A stretch of 64,000 nt of DNA from Poronia punctata (lineage: Eukaryota > Ascomycota > Sordariomycetes > Xylariales > Xylariaceae). The translations under genes and the position numbers were made by a program. Below the pieces are notes generated by a model that was given only the letters and a program-made list of their open reading frames with translations, was not told the origin of the DNA and made no database searches. Positions 1-9,478 of the stretch are shown in pieces (the first letter of the stretch is position 1; each line of letters begins with the position of its first letter). The stretch covers positions 124,001 through 188,000 of the forward strand of contig MU401506.1 of the NCBI GenBank assembly GCA_022579005.1, given 5' to 3'.

Positions 1-1
1 T

Positions 2-811
2 GCAATGTGGCAAGTATTACATTGGGATGCCTGGTGGACGACTCCCCACCCTGCCCCCAGGCCGTCTGGGGATCCGACTCCCGACGATCCCCTTAAACCC
101 TTCCACACCAAGGATAAGGGCGACCCATATAGGGATTATTGGACCTCTACTATGACACGGGACTGGACAAGATGCAACTATCAATACGATGACTTGGTAC
201 CCAATCCGGGTTCTATCAACCCAGACGGCACTCTGAATGAAGAGCAATACCGGGCGGATGTCCTTGATCATATACAAGATATATATCCGAGCACCAAGAG
301 ATACATCCAAGCCATCCGTTTAGATGACAAAACTAAGTATGAAGATATCTTTGATCCCGACACGGATATTTTCGAGGACTACACTCTGAACGTTCTCTAC
401 GACCGCTATGCTCTCGAGGGCCGTTCATACACCATTGAATTCATTCTGGAAGGCCGTGACATTGGTCAGGTATCCGCCTTTGCCGGCTTGCCTCCCGAGT
501 CGGGTGGCTGCCCTAATTGCGCGTCACAGAAGGAGAAGAAAGTTTTATCTCGAGGTCAAGTTCCATTAACACTTACACTCCTGTTTCTGGCGCTGGAAGC
601 GTCTTACAGACGTCTGAATTCGTTGAAGCGGAATGAGGTGGCAGATTTCCTTACGTCTCGCTTACGTTGGCGGTTCGTGCAGCTGGGTGGAAATCAGAAG
701 CCGGCCGAGGATTTTCCCAAGACGAAGATTTCCATCTGGCATGGCACGGAGAAGATAAAGGATCTCGGTCACCAGTCCGCAGAGTTACACAGAATTAAAT
801 CTAAAATTTAA
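2..811 (+). CDS. Tyrosinase (polyphenol oxidase), C-terminal part; 5' end off the window
   Basis: Tyrosinases are type-3 copper enzymes that oxidise phenols to quinones for melanin and related pigments. The frame is open from base 2 to the stop at 809-811, so the gene is cut by the left edge. The first residues (WQVLHWDAWW) resemble the end of the copper-binding central domain. The rest resembles the C-terminal domain of long fungal tyrosinases: YTIEFILEG, then the cysteine pair in GGCPNC, then LSRGQVPLT and LRWRF near the end. In this family that domain covers the active site of the inactive precursor and is cut off on activation. None of the copper-binding histidines lies inside the window, so activity cannot be judged. 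The ATG at 5 is internal, not the start. The family call rests on these motifs. Confidence 0.72.
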   Translation, partial: AMWQVLHWDAWWTTPHPAPRPSGDPTPDDPLKPFHTKDKGDPYRDYWTSTMTRDWTRCNYQYDDLVPNPGSINPDGTLNEEQYRADVLDHIQDIYPSTKRYIQAIRLDDKTKYEDIFDPDTDIFEDYTLNVLYDRYALEGRSYTIEFILEGRDIGQVSAFAGLPPESGGCPNCASQKEKKVLSRGQVPLTLTLLFLALEASYRRLNSLKRNEVADFLTSRLRWRFVQLGGNQKPAEDFPKTKISIWHGTEKIKDLGHQSAELHRIKSKI

Positions 812-2154
812 AACTGAATGCTGGACCTCTTATTGATTATGCTGACCTGAGTACCTAACCTACTCCCTGCCTCCTATTTATTTGAAATGCCGAAATATTC
901 GTATGAGCTTAATCAGTATTGGTAAAGAGTGAGGTAGAAGCTTGACACCCGGTCCTCGGTCTGTATGAGCTCCGAGGGTGTGGAGACATATTCCCGCGCG
1001 GATATGACGTCGCTCGGTATCTTCCCCAGCCAGCATTCAATCTAACAATGGGGAGTTGCCCGCAAACGTTCCACTTGTAAGGGTTGTGATACAATTCTAA
1101 AAGAAACATTCGGTCAAGTGCTAGCCTAAACTATTCATGACACTCGACATTTGGACGACTTACGGTGCTTGACTGATGGATTGATTAAATGTGGTGAAGT
1201 CCTTCAAACGCGGATTCCTACCTCTAGCCATGCATAAGTTCATGAAAGAGTGATATGCACTTGTGCATCTTTTGAGTGGCTGGACTACCTTAGCCACAGT
1301 GGCTGGAGACCATGAAACCTATCGAATAATTACTCCTACGTGTATATCCTACATATCTCCCCCTTTGACGATCGACAACAATTCTCCTCAAACAGTCGAA
1401 GCGAAGGAGCGATTAAACCGAACTACACGTACGTACATAGTATACTACTCGTACGCGTATTGGTAACGGTCATTCTCTCCGCATTACCTGCTGATTATGG
1501 TTCCAACGTCATGAACTCCGAAGAAATGCGGAGTCACCGGATCCGCAAAATTTGGTCCACGTCCACCGGAGCTGCGGGCGGCAACTTTTCCCCCAAGGGG
1601 TCGTACATTGTATGTCTCAACGCGTATGGTATATAAAACATGGGGCGGAAACCCCAAGTTAGATCGTACCTGTTTTAAGCGAGACTCCGAGCATACCTAA
1701 GGTAGATAGCATCTGCCGTCCGTCGTGCTTCTCGGTGAATTCTCTGAACCCCACAAGAGGCGATTGTTTAACCACTACCGCGCGAATCGTTTGTCGAGTT
1801 AGATTCCGGGGCTACGTATGAGGGACGAAAATGGTTTTGTTTTATACACGTACTATGAGTGTGGGGTTTGACCATGCGCACAAATGGGCCAATTCTTGCT
1901 TTACGACGGTGGAAAGATGAGTGGGACGATGCGCTAGGATTGAAGTAGGTATGTATGTTATATAAAAACAAACCTGGTTTACATCCACCAATCAGGTAGG
2001 ATCTACAAACAGGTATAACGTTCCGGTGGTAAAACACGAAGGAGGCTCTTTGGGACTGAATACCTTATATTTAACGGTTGGAATCTGTTTTGATTCGATC
2101 TTCTCTCTCCTCCTCCTCCTCAGGTTTGGTCCAACAACAAGCTCAAAAGACAAA
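812..2154. other. Intergenic, tyrosinase 3' side to alpha-galactosidase 5' side
   Basis: No convincing coding frame on either strand; the open frames here are short and show no family motif. A pyrimidine-rich tract (TCTCTCTCCTCCTCCTCCTCAG) at about 2102-2122 lies just before the alpha-galactosidase start and could be 5' leader or the end of a leader intron. Confidence 0.6.
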
Positions 2155-3607
2155 ATGCATACCTGGTCCGTTATAGTTTCTGCTGCAGCCCTCGCTCAGG
2201 CGGGGCCTGTCCGCCGCGTCGACAATGGAATTGGCCAGAAACCAGCTCTGGGTTGGAACAGCTGGGTGCGTATATACCTACCTACTCTCTCGTCACGTAC
2301 AGCGCAGCGCGACAGCTGTTGGAATTTCCCATTCATCACCTGTTAGAAAGCGAGCTGACAAAAGTTCGACTAGAACCAAGGAGGATGCAATGCGGCTTCG
2401 GAAGAGGTAGCTCTGAGGACAGCCCAGGCCTTCATTGACCTAGGGCTCAAGGATGCCGGTTACACCTATGTGAACATCGACGACTGCTGGACAACCCACG
2501 ACCGTGACGGATCCGGCAATCTCGTGCCTGACCCTAACAAGTTCCCCAACGGCATCAAGTCCGTTGCCGACAAGATCCACGACATGGGACTGAAGTTTGG
2601 TCTGTACGGTGACGCCGGAACCCAGACCTGCGGCGGTTACCCCGGCAGCCAAGACCACGAGGAGCAAGACGCGCAATTGCTCTCCAGCTGGGGCGTCGAC
2701 TACTGGAAGTACGACAACTGCTACACCCCTTGCAACGACGGCTCGGTACAGACCTGTGGCAACCCGGCAGGCAACACGCAGACCTGGTACGCCAAGATGA
2801 GCCAATATATCCTCAACCAGGAATATCCCATTCTATTCTCCCTGTGCAACTGGGGACGCGACGATGTCTGGACTTGGGGCAACGATGTCGGCCATAGCTG
2901 GCGCATGAGCGTCGATAACTGGGGTGGTTGGGATGATGTCGTCAGAATCGCCAGCTCCGCCGGCCCGATTGCCGAATACGCCCAGCCCGGCGGCTTCAAC
3001 GATTTGGACATGATGGTTCGTTGTGCCCCCGGAACATCGGCCTCAGATAAGAAGGGAACGTCGTTGGTAAAGACTAACAAAAATTATGCATAGATCATCG
3101 GAAACGGCAAGCTCTCCGAGGCTGAGGAGCGAACTCACTTCGGTATCTGGGCCATTACCAAATCGCCCATCCTCATGGGCACAGATATGACACAGTTGTC
3201 CGAGACGGCCTTGAACCTGATCAAGAACAAGGTACGGGGATGAAGGAACTTTGTTTGACGCAATGAGCTATAACTAACAAACCACCCCCCACCAGGGCCT
3301 CCTTGCCGTGAACCAAGACGATTTAGGCCAAGCAGCAGGAACTTTCACCCCCCCTGGACAAAACGGTCCCGGCAACGGCCAACTCTCCCGCTGGTGGGCC
3401 GGCCCTCTCTCCGACGGTGTCGTCATCGGTCTCGTGGCCCCTGACGGAGCCGAGACCGTCTCTGTCAACTTCGCCGATGTTCCCGGCCTAGGTGACGGCG
3501 AGTTCGAATGGGAGGAACTCTTCAGTGGCCAGACTGGAAGCGGAACATCAGTCAGCGCTGATCTGCAGGCACATGATATGGCGGCTTACAAGGTCAAGAC
3601 AAGTTAA
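2155..3607 (+). CDS. Secreted alpha-galactosidase, glycoside hydrolase family 27
   Basis: Predicted to remove terminal alpha-1,6-linked galactose from galacto-oligosaccharides and galactomannan outside the cell. Four exons join in frame: 2155-2265, 2374-3015, 3094-3231 and 3296-3607, giving 400 aa. Each intron has a GT donor, an AG acceptor and a CTAAC/CTGAC branch word. A hydrophobic N-terminus (MHTWSVIVSAAALAQAG) looks like a signal peptide. The family start motif GWNSW (about residues 33-37), NIDDCW, the nucleophile motif YWKYDNC with Asp151, and SWRMSVD with the likely acid/base Asp218 are all present, followed by GGFNDLDM. The C-terminal beta domain (about residues 300-400) is intact. 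The ATG at 2155 was chosen because it starts the signal peptide; the same frame is open further upstream without an ATG that fits better. Confidence 0.9.
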
Positions 3608-5075
3608 TTGTGTGAATTTGAATTGGCGGGGAACTTTGTGTTGGACTTGAACCTTTTATTCGACTATTTCTCCGATAGTTGGCCGATAGTTGGCGGGTCT
3701 AATGACAAATTGAACAAATTGAACAACTGCTGCGCGTGTGTCTACTTATAAAACTTCGTTTTGTGTGCTATATCATCCACTCACTATACACTCTTTTTCA
3801 TACACGGCGGAACCCGCCACAGACGGTTTGAATACCCCCATTTTGATCAGATCAGTCCTAGCATTGTGGTTTCTTGACCGCGGAACCCCCTAACCGCCTG
3901 TTGGATGGGCCAAGAACTAACAGCTACTATATCAAACAACCTGTCTTGGTAGGAAGTCAATCCAACTGAATAGAAACGAACAGAGACGGTATCCAAGAAG
4001 GTCACAATAAATATTAGGAATACCGGTAAACGAGCAACAGAGGACCAACCATTCTTCTGTCTAAGACATGCACCTACAGATGGCTGGGTTCTCTAGAAAC
4101 CAATGGCTGTGGGGACAAAAGGTCTGGATTCTGACTTGCTTGCCGCGACGGGTCGACATTGCTTTTTGCTAATCCTACCTACTGTGTATGAACCCGATAG
4201 GATGGGCCATGGATATAAAAAGTTGTGTGAATAACAAGTGGCTGATACGTAAAAAGTGGTTCCACACACAACTTGTCGGGGGTCTGTCTCAAGAAGCATA
4301 CCATACCTAGTGGCTGGTTGGTTATACATACGTGTACGTGTATAGCTTGTCTTTTCAGCGTAGGTAGAGGCCAAGAAGAAACGAGGAACAAGCATTGCTT
4401 GCCACGTCGGTTTGCACTCGCAATTGATTATCATCTTGGTCTTGTACCGTGGCACAGAAACGAAAACTGTGATGTTACTGCACACCTAAACATTCGGGTA
4501 ATGTTGAGGACCGGTGCTTACCTACCTATTCGGCGCGGGCCGGGATCATGCAAAGGGAAGCTGTACACGTAATAGGTTACAGTGTGTAAAATAGCTAGAT
4601 GCCCAACTAAAGCACTAATAGCTGTTAAAAGATACATAGATCTTCTCCGCACTATTACCGTGACCCGATGTACCCTTCTATCCCCCGCAACCTTGGGACT
4701 GATCGGCGCGGGGTAGACGCACTGTATAGACTATTGGAATTTGAAGCACTTGTCTTGCAAAAACAAAAGGAAAACAGTGACGTTCCCGAGTAGGTAAACT
4801 AGGGGTAAACGGCCCCTGCATGAGCATCTTGCCCCATCAGCTTCCCCAAAGTCCAGGCCAAGCCACCAATAGCAAGATGGCGCACCCAGCTATATCACTA
4901 CAGGTGGTGCCGCGGCACCACTGTCTTGGGGGAATCCTTCTCCTTTCTTCCTTCTCAGCTTCAATTGCGTGCGCTGTTACCTAGTAAATACGGTTCGAAA
5001 TTGAATTCAATCTTTCGCCTTTTACGACTCCTCGTCTAACATTTTCTACAATCGCTCAGGAACCAAATATATACA
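3608..5075. other. Intergenic spacer between alpha-galactosidase and CFEM gene
   Basis: About 1.5 kb without a supported gene. The frames at 4093-4572 on both strands have no recognisable motif and shadow each other. A CCAAT word at 4866-4870 and an 18-bp palindrome at 4904-4921 lie in the presumed CFEM promoter. Confidence 0.6.
4904..4921. promoter_or_regulatory. 18-bp perfect palindrome upstream of the CFEM gene
   Basis: The sequence GTGGTGCCGCGGCACCAC equals its own reverse complement. It lies about 155-170 bp before the CFEM ATG, the usual distance for a fungal upstream site, and 35 bp after a CCAAT word. It could bind a dimeric regulator with a CCGCGG core. The role is inferred from shape and place only. 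Confidence 0.35.
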
Positions 5076-5796
5076 ATGAAGACATTCATGATCATCATGG
5101 GCGTGACGGCCCTCGTCTCCGCGCAGGCTGACAGTACCGGATATTTCCCCGACCAACCCTCTTGTGCCGTGAGTTGAATCCGCTCGGTAGAATACAAAGA
5201 ATGACAACCTTTGCAACTCCTGTAAACTAATCCACTGTTTGCGCGGCGCATTACAGATCCCTTGCCTCACATCCGCAGTCGCAGCAGCAGGCTGCGAACT
5301 AAGCGACATAGCATGCCAATGCGGCCCGACACAAGCCGCCATCGGCTCCAGGGTCGGCCCCTGTCTCCTCGGAGATTGCAGCGGTGGCGAGCTCGGACAA
5401 GCCATAGCAGCCGGTCAGGCCGTCTGCTCGAGTTTCCGGGCCGGCGAGCTCAGCTTTACAAGTCCCGGTACACCTACGCCTGTGCCGAGTACTTCTAGCA
5501 CTGGGTCGGGATCTGCATCTGCATCTGCATCGGCGACTACCAGTACGAGTGTCGTCAAGACTCATCCTCCGACACCGAGCAGCACTAGTAGCGGTACGGC
5601 AACAGTGACAGAAACCGAGACAAGTACTACTCCGCGCATCACTCACACAGATACTATCGATGTGTCGGAACCTACACCCACGGGAACGTTTACTACTACC
5701 GAGCCGTCGAGCTCGCCCTCTGGCGCTGCGGCTACGCCGGGGATGATGGGTGCTGGTGTCTTAGCTGGCATTATGGGCGCTGTTGCGCTCTTGTGA
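5076..5796 (+). CDS. CFEM-domain GPI-anchored cell-surface protein
   Basis: CFEM proteins are fungal surface or secreted proteins with an eight-cysteine fold; some members bind haem or act in host contact. Two exons, 5076-5168 and 5257-5796, join in frame to 210 aa. The first exon encodes a signal peptide (MKTFMIIMGVTALVSAQA) and the first cysteine; the intron (GTGAGT donor) falls just after that cysteine. The domain (about residues 30-90) has all eight cysteines: SC, PC, GC, AC, QC, PC, DC and VC, with the typical CELSDIACQC core. A Ser/Thr-rich stalk of about 90 residues follows, including a small Ser-Ala repeat coded by GCATCT units at about 5515-5533. The C-terminus is a small-residue hydrophobic tail (GVLAGIMGAVALL) that fits a GPI-anchor signal. 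The ligand is not predictable. Confidence 0.88.
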
Positions 5797-6249
5797 GATG
5801 GAACGTCTGATAATTTGGCCGACGAGGAGCAGAGGAGAAGAAACCGGGAAAGGCGATTTTTGATGTGAAAGTCCTTGTATTTGAGAATGTTGTTGTGTTG
5901 GTTTGTCAATGGCTGCAAGTTAAATAATCTGGTGTTTTGTGGTGTAACCTAGGTAATTCTGCCAACTATTTGTTGGGGCAGCTCGCGCAAGATTGTTGTA
6001 TTTGGTACCTGCAATTATTACATGAGAAAAACGGGTATGATTTATGTGATATCGGTTCAAAAATAGCATTGCTTACATGGATCTCTAATTTAAGTAACTT
6101 GCCCTTTTTCCTTGCTATAGCATAACTTTGTAGGGCTGCATGCATGTGGCATCTGGTCCACCCCATCACTTGAGCTGCTTGCCCTATGTTTGCTATCATG
6201 ATTGCATAAAAGGTGTTAAGGACGTATGTAAAGATGTCTTAATTCCCCT
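5797..6249. other. Intergenic spacer
   Basis: Holds the 3' side of the CFEM gene and the upstream side of the broken hydrolase. Nothing else recognised. Confidence 0.55.
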
Positions 6250-6374
6250 ATGGTCAGTAAATATCTCCAAGACGTCAACAAGGAAGAAGGCAACGAAAAT
6301 GAAAAACTCCCCATCATCCTCCTATCCCACGGCCACGACCACGGCCGATCCAACTGGCTCTCCTCCCTTCAAGG

Positions 6375-6388
6375 GTACACCGTACACC
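6375..6388 (+). repeat. 7-bp tandem duplication that breaks the hydrolase frame
   Basis: GTACACC occurs twice in a row (6375-6381 and 6382-6388). With a single copy the upstream frame (QGYT) would run straight into the downstream frame (PLAEFW), so the duplication accounts exactly for the frame change. Confidence 0.75.
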
Positions 6389-6900
6389 CCCCTCGCCGAA
6401 TTCTGGGCCAAGCACGGCTTCGCCGTAATCCAACCGACCCATCTCTCCTCGCGCACACACGATCTTCCCTTTAGCAAAGGAGACGAAATGAAATGCACCG
6501 GAAATCGCGATCGCGAACAGGCGATATGACAGAGCCATCCTAGACAAAATCTCCCCATCATCACCTCGCATAATCCCCGGCGGCGGCGGCCTCCATCTCG
6601 ATAAAAGAACAGAGTCGCGGTAACGGGGCACTCATTCGGCGCAATGACATTCCTCTCTCAATCTCTCTCTCTCCCTCCTCCTAGGCGGCAACCAACAAAG
6701 ATCCACGCACGGGGGGAAGGGGGAAATCCTTCCGCGCTTTTATTTACGAACCGCGGATTCAAAGCTCAAAGCCGGTGGTGATCAATCATCCTCGGCGGGA
6801 TCCGGGGAAACGGAGGAGGGGGATTGTCATGTCTGAGAATGGGAAAGATGATGGGTTTACGTTTTTATGGGATGGGATGGATTTCGCCGGTATTGCTCAA

Positions 6901-6927
6901 CCCCCCCCCCCCCCCCCCCCCCCCCCG

Positions 6928-6973
<46 letters not shown>

Positions 6974-7111
6974 GGAAAGTNNNNNNNNNNCGGCTGTGCT
7001 TTCGGTGTGTTTGTGTTTTTTTTTTTTCATTAGTTTTTTTTTTTTTTTTTTTTTTTTGTGTTTGGTTTTGTTCCGCGGTTTCTGCCCCCCCCCCCCCCCC
7101 CCCCCCCCCCC
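6901..7111. other. Homopolymer tracts around a 10-N assembly gap
   Basis: Order: C run 6901-6926, CGC junction, G run 6929-6972, N gap 6981-6990, T run 7016-7027, T run 7034-7057, C run 7085-7111. It lies inside the broken hydrolase gene. Any proline- or glycine-rich frame read across it is an artefact of the runs. Lengths of such runs are unreliable in assembled sequence. Confidence 0.9.
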
Positions 7112-7260
7112 GACTTTGGTTGGTAGTGGCTGGTGGCGGGGATGTTAGTCCGCATCTCACCGGTCAAGGGCGTCGAGTGGCATTGGGATGCGTATACTCA
7201 TGGATCCGGGAGGAAGGATTTGCTTATTGTTAGAGTGAGCTTGGGAAAAAGGACGATCAG

Positions 7261-7732
7261 GATAATATCCATGTTTGGTCTCTTTTACCGTCATCTGGTA
7301 CCTACCATTCAAGGACCAAGGTAAAGTAGAAGAGTATTCGGGACATATAACAATAGCTTACGGGGCTACCCTGTCTCGGCGGATCACTCCTTTGTGGCAG
7401 GTATACTCATAGTACTGCCACGGAGGAATAAGTTGTTTCTGAAGTAGCGAGATGCAGCAAGTACCTAAGGTAGGTAGACACCCCCTTCAACCAGACGATC
7501 CATACAGACAGCACCACTTGAACACGCACTAGGTATGGTTGGTAGGTGATTATGTGCAGCCGCAAGCTGATCGATCCGTAATATTCCAGCTCAGATACTC
7601 CAAACTACAAGTGACGGCGACATGTTGGATCAAAAATACTTACCTTTTATCCTCGACATTCCTTCTCCGACTTCCAAGTACACTGCGAACAAAAAAGGTG
7701 TTAGCAAAGACCTTTACATCAGCAAGTGATCA
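7261..7732. other. Intergenic spacer
   Basis: No gene seen. Contains TACCTA/TAGGTA words of the kind found all over the spacers of this window. Confidence 0.5.
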
Positions 7733-7851
7733 GGCCTCGTGGCCCAATGGCAAGGCGTTTGACTACGAGAAGAACTTCCCAGCTTGAAAAGAAAGATGGA
7801 TTAGTTCAAACAGTTATCAAGAGATTCTGGGTTCGACCCCCAGCGAGGTCA
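7733..7851 (+). tRNA. tRNA-Arg (anticodon ACG) with a 47-nt intron
   Basis: The 7-bp acceptor stem GGCCTCG (7733-7739) pairs with CGAGGTC (7844-7850, one G-T pair); discriminator A at 7851. The D stem is GCC/GGC. The anticodon stem is TTTGA (7758-7762) with TCAAG (7817-7821). The loop holds ACG at 7765-7767, with A at position 37. The intron 7769-7815 sits after position 37, the standard nuclear tRNA site. The T arm is CTGGG-TTCGACC-CCCAG. The mature length is 72 nt. ACG (read as ICG) is the usual fungal tRNA for CGN arginine codons. A T run follows at once. Confidence 0.93.
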
Positions 7852-8454
7852 TATTTTTTACTTTCTGGTCATCTTGTGCGAGTAATGCTCATCTGTATCA
7901 AACGTTTTTTTTTTTTTTTTTTTAACTTTTAGAGGGGACGATATGGATCTCCTTTAGCGCTTCGCTTACCCTATATATGTGGGCTGAACGGCGCGGGAGT
8001 GGGGTGTTGGGCACTTTCAAGGCTAGTAGGAAGTACCTACGTTACTCTAGCTTCTTTCCACTCGTCTATTTTGACAGCATGCCGCGATACCGAGACAGAG
8101 TCGGGCTTCAATGCTTCTCCTGGGACGCCGGGTTCTAGAACCACTGATTCCTTTTGCCAAAGAGCACCTGCGGTGACCAGTTTCGTTATCGTACCTAGGC
8201 GCAGGCGGATACCTATTCAGAGGCACGAGAAGACAAGCCATAGCAAGAGACAAACTTCTCGCAGCTATGTGTGTCCCCCGACATCCTCCTCTGTCCGCAC
8301 CAAAAGCATGTTCTCAGATCTTAAAAGGTGTGATCTCGGATTTCCTCTTGAGACCGGGGGGATTATAGACATTTGAGTTTCGGCCAATAGCAGGGCCCAT
8401 GTTCGAAGCTCAAACATTGACCCCTATAGATACACTAGTAGGAATGCATCGTAT
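7852..8454. other. Intergenic spacer after tRNA-Arg
   Basis: A long T run sits at about 7906-7923. The frame at 7999-8376 has no recognisable domain and an opposite-strand shadow, so I do not call it a gene. Confidence 0.5.
7854..7859 (+). terminator. RNA polymerase III terminator of tRNA-Arg
   Basis: Six T residues on the coding strand, two bases after the discriminator base. Confidence 0.8.
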
Positions 8455-8567
8455 TGTAGGGGAAGGTACGGATATGGCTATAATAGAGGGTCCTTTACAG
8501 TCAGGGCACTGTATCCCTCCAACACTTCAACATACCATAATACACCTATCCAACCCCCAACATATGG
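8455..8567 (+). repeat. Dispersed repeat, copy 1 (about 113 bp)
   Basis: Nearly identical to 9162-9273 in the same orientation, with a few substitutions. Shared stretches include GAGGGTCCTTTACAGTCAGG and CCAACACTTCAACATACC. Copy 1 runs directly into an antisense tRNA-like sequence; copy 2 does not. Confidence 0.85.
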
Positions 8568-8630
8568 TGAGAGCTGCAGGATTCGAACCTGCGCGGTTTC
8601 CCATCGCGGTACTCATTACACATTAAGATT
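8565..8630 (-). tRNA. tRNA relic (3' half, Ser-like), incomplete
   Basis: Read on the minus strand, a perfect T arm GCAGG-TTCGAAT-CCTGC is followed by AGCTCTC, a discriminator A and a genomic CCA (8565-8567). Upstream lies a CCGCG...CGCG stretch like the long variable arm of tRNA-Ser. No matching 5' acceptor strand (GAGAGCT on the minus strand) is present in the next 200 bp, so the gene is not complete. It is either a decayed tRNA-Ser gene or the tRNA-derived part of a retroposon. Confidence 0.4.
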
Positions 8631-9161
8631 CAAGGTCAATTATACATATTCAATATGTAATTCCAAAGGTCATACCGGCGTGCATACCTCGCCGCCGCCT
8701 TTGCTTTCGCTGTTCTTTTAGCCACGCTACGACATACATACCTTTAGAATCAAAAGAAGTAACCTACATGCCAAGTACCTATTCTGACATACCTACATGC
8801 CTGCAACGGCCCAGATCCTCCTCGCTAACGGCTTGAGTAGAGAAGACTAAGAAACTACATACATACACTACCTTTTTATTTTCTCAAATTCATCATAACC
8901 AATGTCGGAAACGGGTTTAATTCGATTTAATTTAAAAAATTCCAGCATAAGACTCTACCCTAACCTTTGCTGTCCGACGTATTTCCGGGGGTAAAGGGAG
9001 ACCTGGGTAGGAAGAGGAGACTTTATGGAGTGGTCATATTTGAAGGCAATCGGAAAGGGCATGGAAACGAGGTTATTATGATAATTTTGAAGGTATTCTG
9101 GTAGTTTGTGTGTGGTGGTTTCGCCTCGTCGGTGACGTATGGCGAGGGAGGTTTGGCCGTG
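8631..9161. other. Spacer between the two repeat copies
   Basis: No gene or RNA recognised. Several TACATA/TACCTA words occur. Confidence 0.45.
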
Positions 9162-9273
9162 TGTAGGGGAAGGTACGGATCAGGCTATATTAGAGGGTCC
9201 TTTACAGTCAGGGCACTGTATCCCTCCAACACTTCAACATACCATAATACACCTATCAAACCCAACAGTATGG
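9162..9273 (+). repeat. Dispersed repeat, copy 2 (about 112 bp)
   Basis: Direct-orientation partner of 8455-8567. The homology ends near a TATGG word in both copies. Flanks outside the block are unrelated. Confidence 0.85.
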
Positions 9274-9380
9274 CCCGTTTGAAAAGCGATGCAAAAGACA
9301 AGGCTATAAAAAGTTGCAAGCCCTACCTCTCTATATCTTTGCTAGGTGCTGTGCAGATGTCAAAAATATACACATAAAGC

Positions 9381-9386
9381 AAAAAA
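9381..9386 (-). terminator. RNA polymerase III terminator of tRNA-Pro
   Basis: Six A on the plus strand (T on the minus strand), one base beyond the tRNA 3' end. Confidence 0.8.
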
Positions 9387-9387
9387 T

Positions 9388-9478
9388 GGGTCTGGCCGGG
9401 GATTGAACCCGGGACCTCTCGCAAGCGTTGCTGTAGGGTGAGCCCTAAGCGAGAATCATACCACTAGACCACCAGACC
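9388..9478 (-). tRNA. tRNA-Pro (anticodon AGG) with a 19-nt intron
   Basis: On the minus strand the acceptor stem GGTCTGG (9478-9472) pairs perfectly with CCAGACC (9395-9389), with C at the discriminator (9388). The internal A-box region TGGTCTAGTGGTATGATTC is typical of eukaryotic tRNA-Pro. The anticodon stem CTCGC/GCGAG encloses the anticodon AGG (9446-9444). The intron at 9442-9424 begins after position 37. The T arm is CCGGG-TTCAATC-CCCGG. A T run follows on the minus strand. Confidence 0.94.

Larger units (their letters stand above)
6250..7260 (+). pseudogene. Broken alpha/beta-hydrolase (chlorophyllase/dienelactone-hydrolase-like)
   Basis: Pieces of one alpha/beta-hydrolase follow each other in different frames. 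LPIILLSHGHDHG (oxyanion-loop region) runs to LSSLQGYT at about 6381. A frame change at a 7-bp tandem duplication leads to PLAEFWAKHGFAVIQPTHL. After that comes RAILDKIS, then another frame change near 6608. The nucleophile elbow GHSFGAMT follows, with its serine at 6632-6634. Beyond a low-complexity stretch and a 10-N gap, DVSPHLT and, one base out of frame, VKGVEWHWDAYTHG match the C-terminal region that usually holds the last catalytic residues. At least three frame breaks are visible. Either the gene is dead or this stretch is badly assembled; the gap makes the second reading real. No intact start or signal peptide was found. Confidence 0.6.

Noticed and set aside
6775..7233. Proline/glycine-rich open frames on both strands
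   Set aside because: They are produced by C and G runs and pass through the N gap; not coding.
8399..8626. Frame ending in RAAGFEPARFPIAV
   Set aside because: AAGFEP-type peptides arise from reading tRNA genes in antisense; this one covers the tRNA relic.
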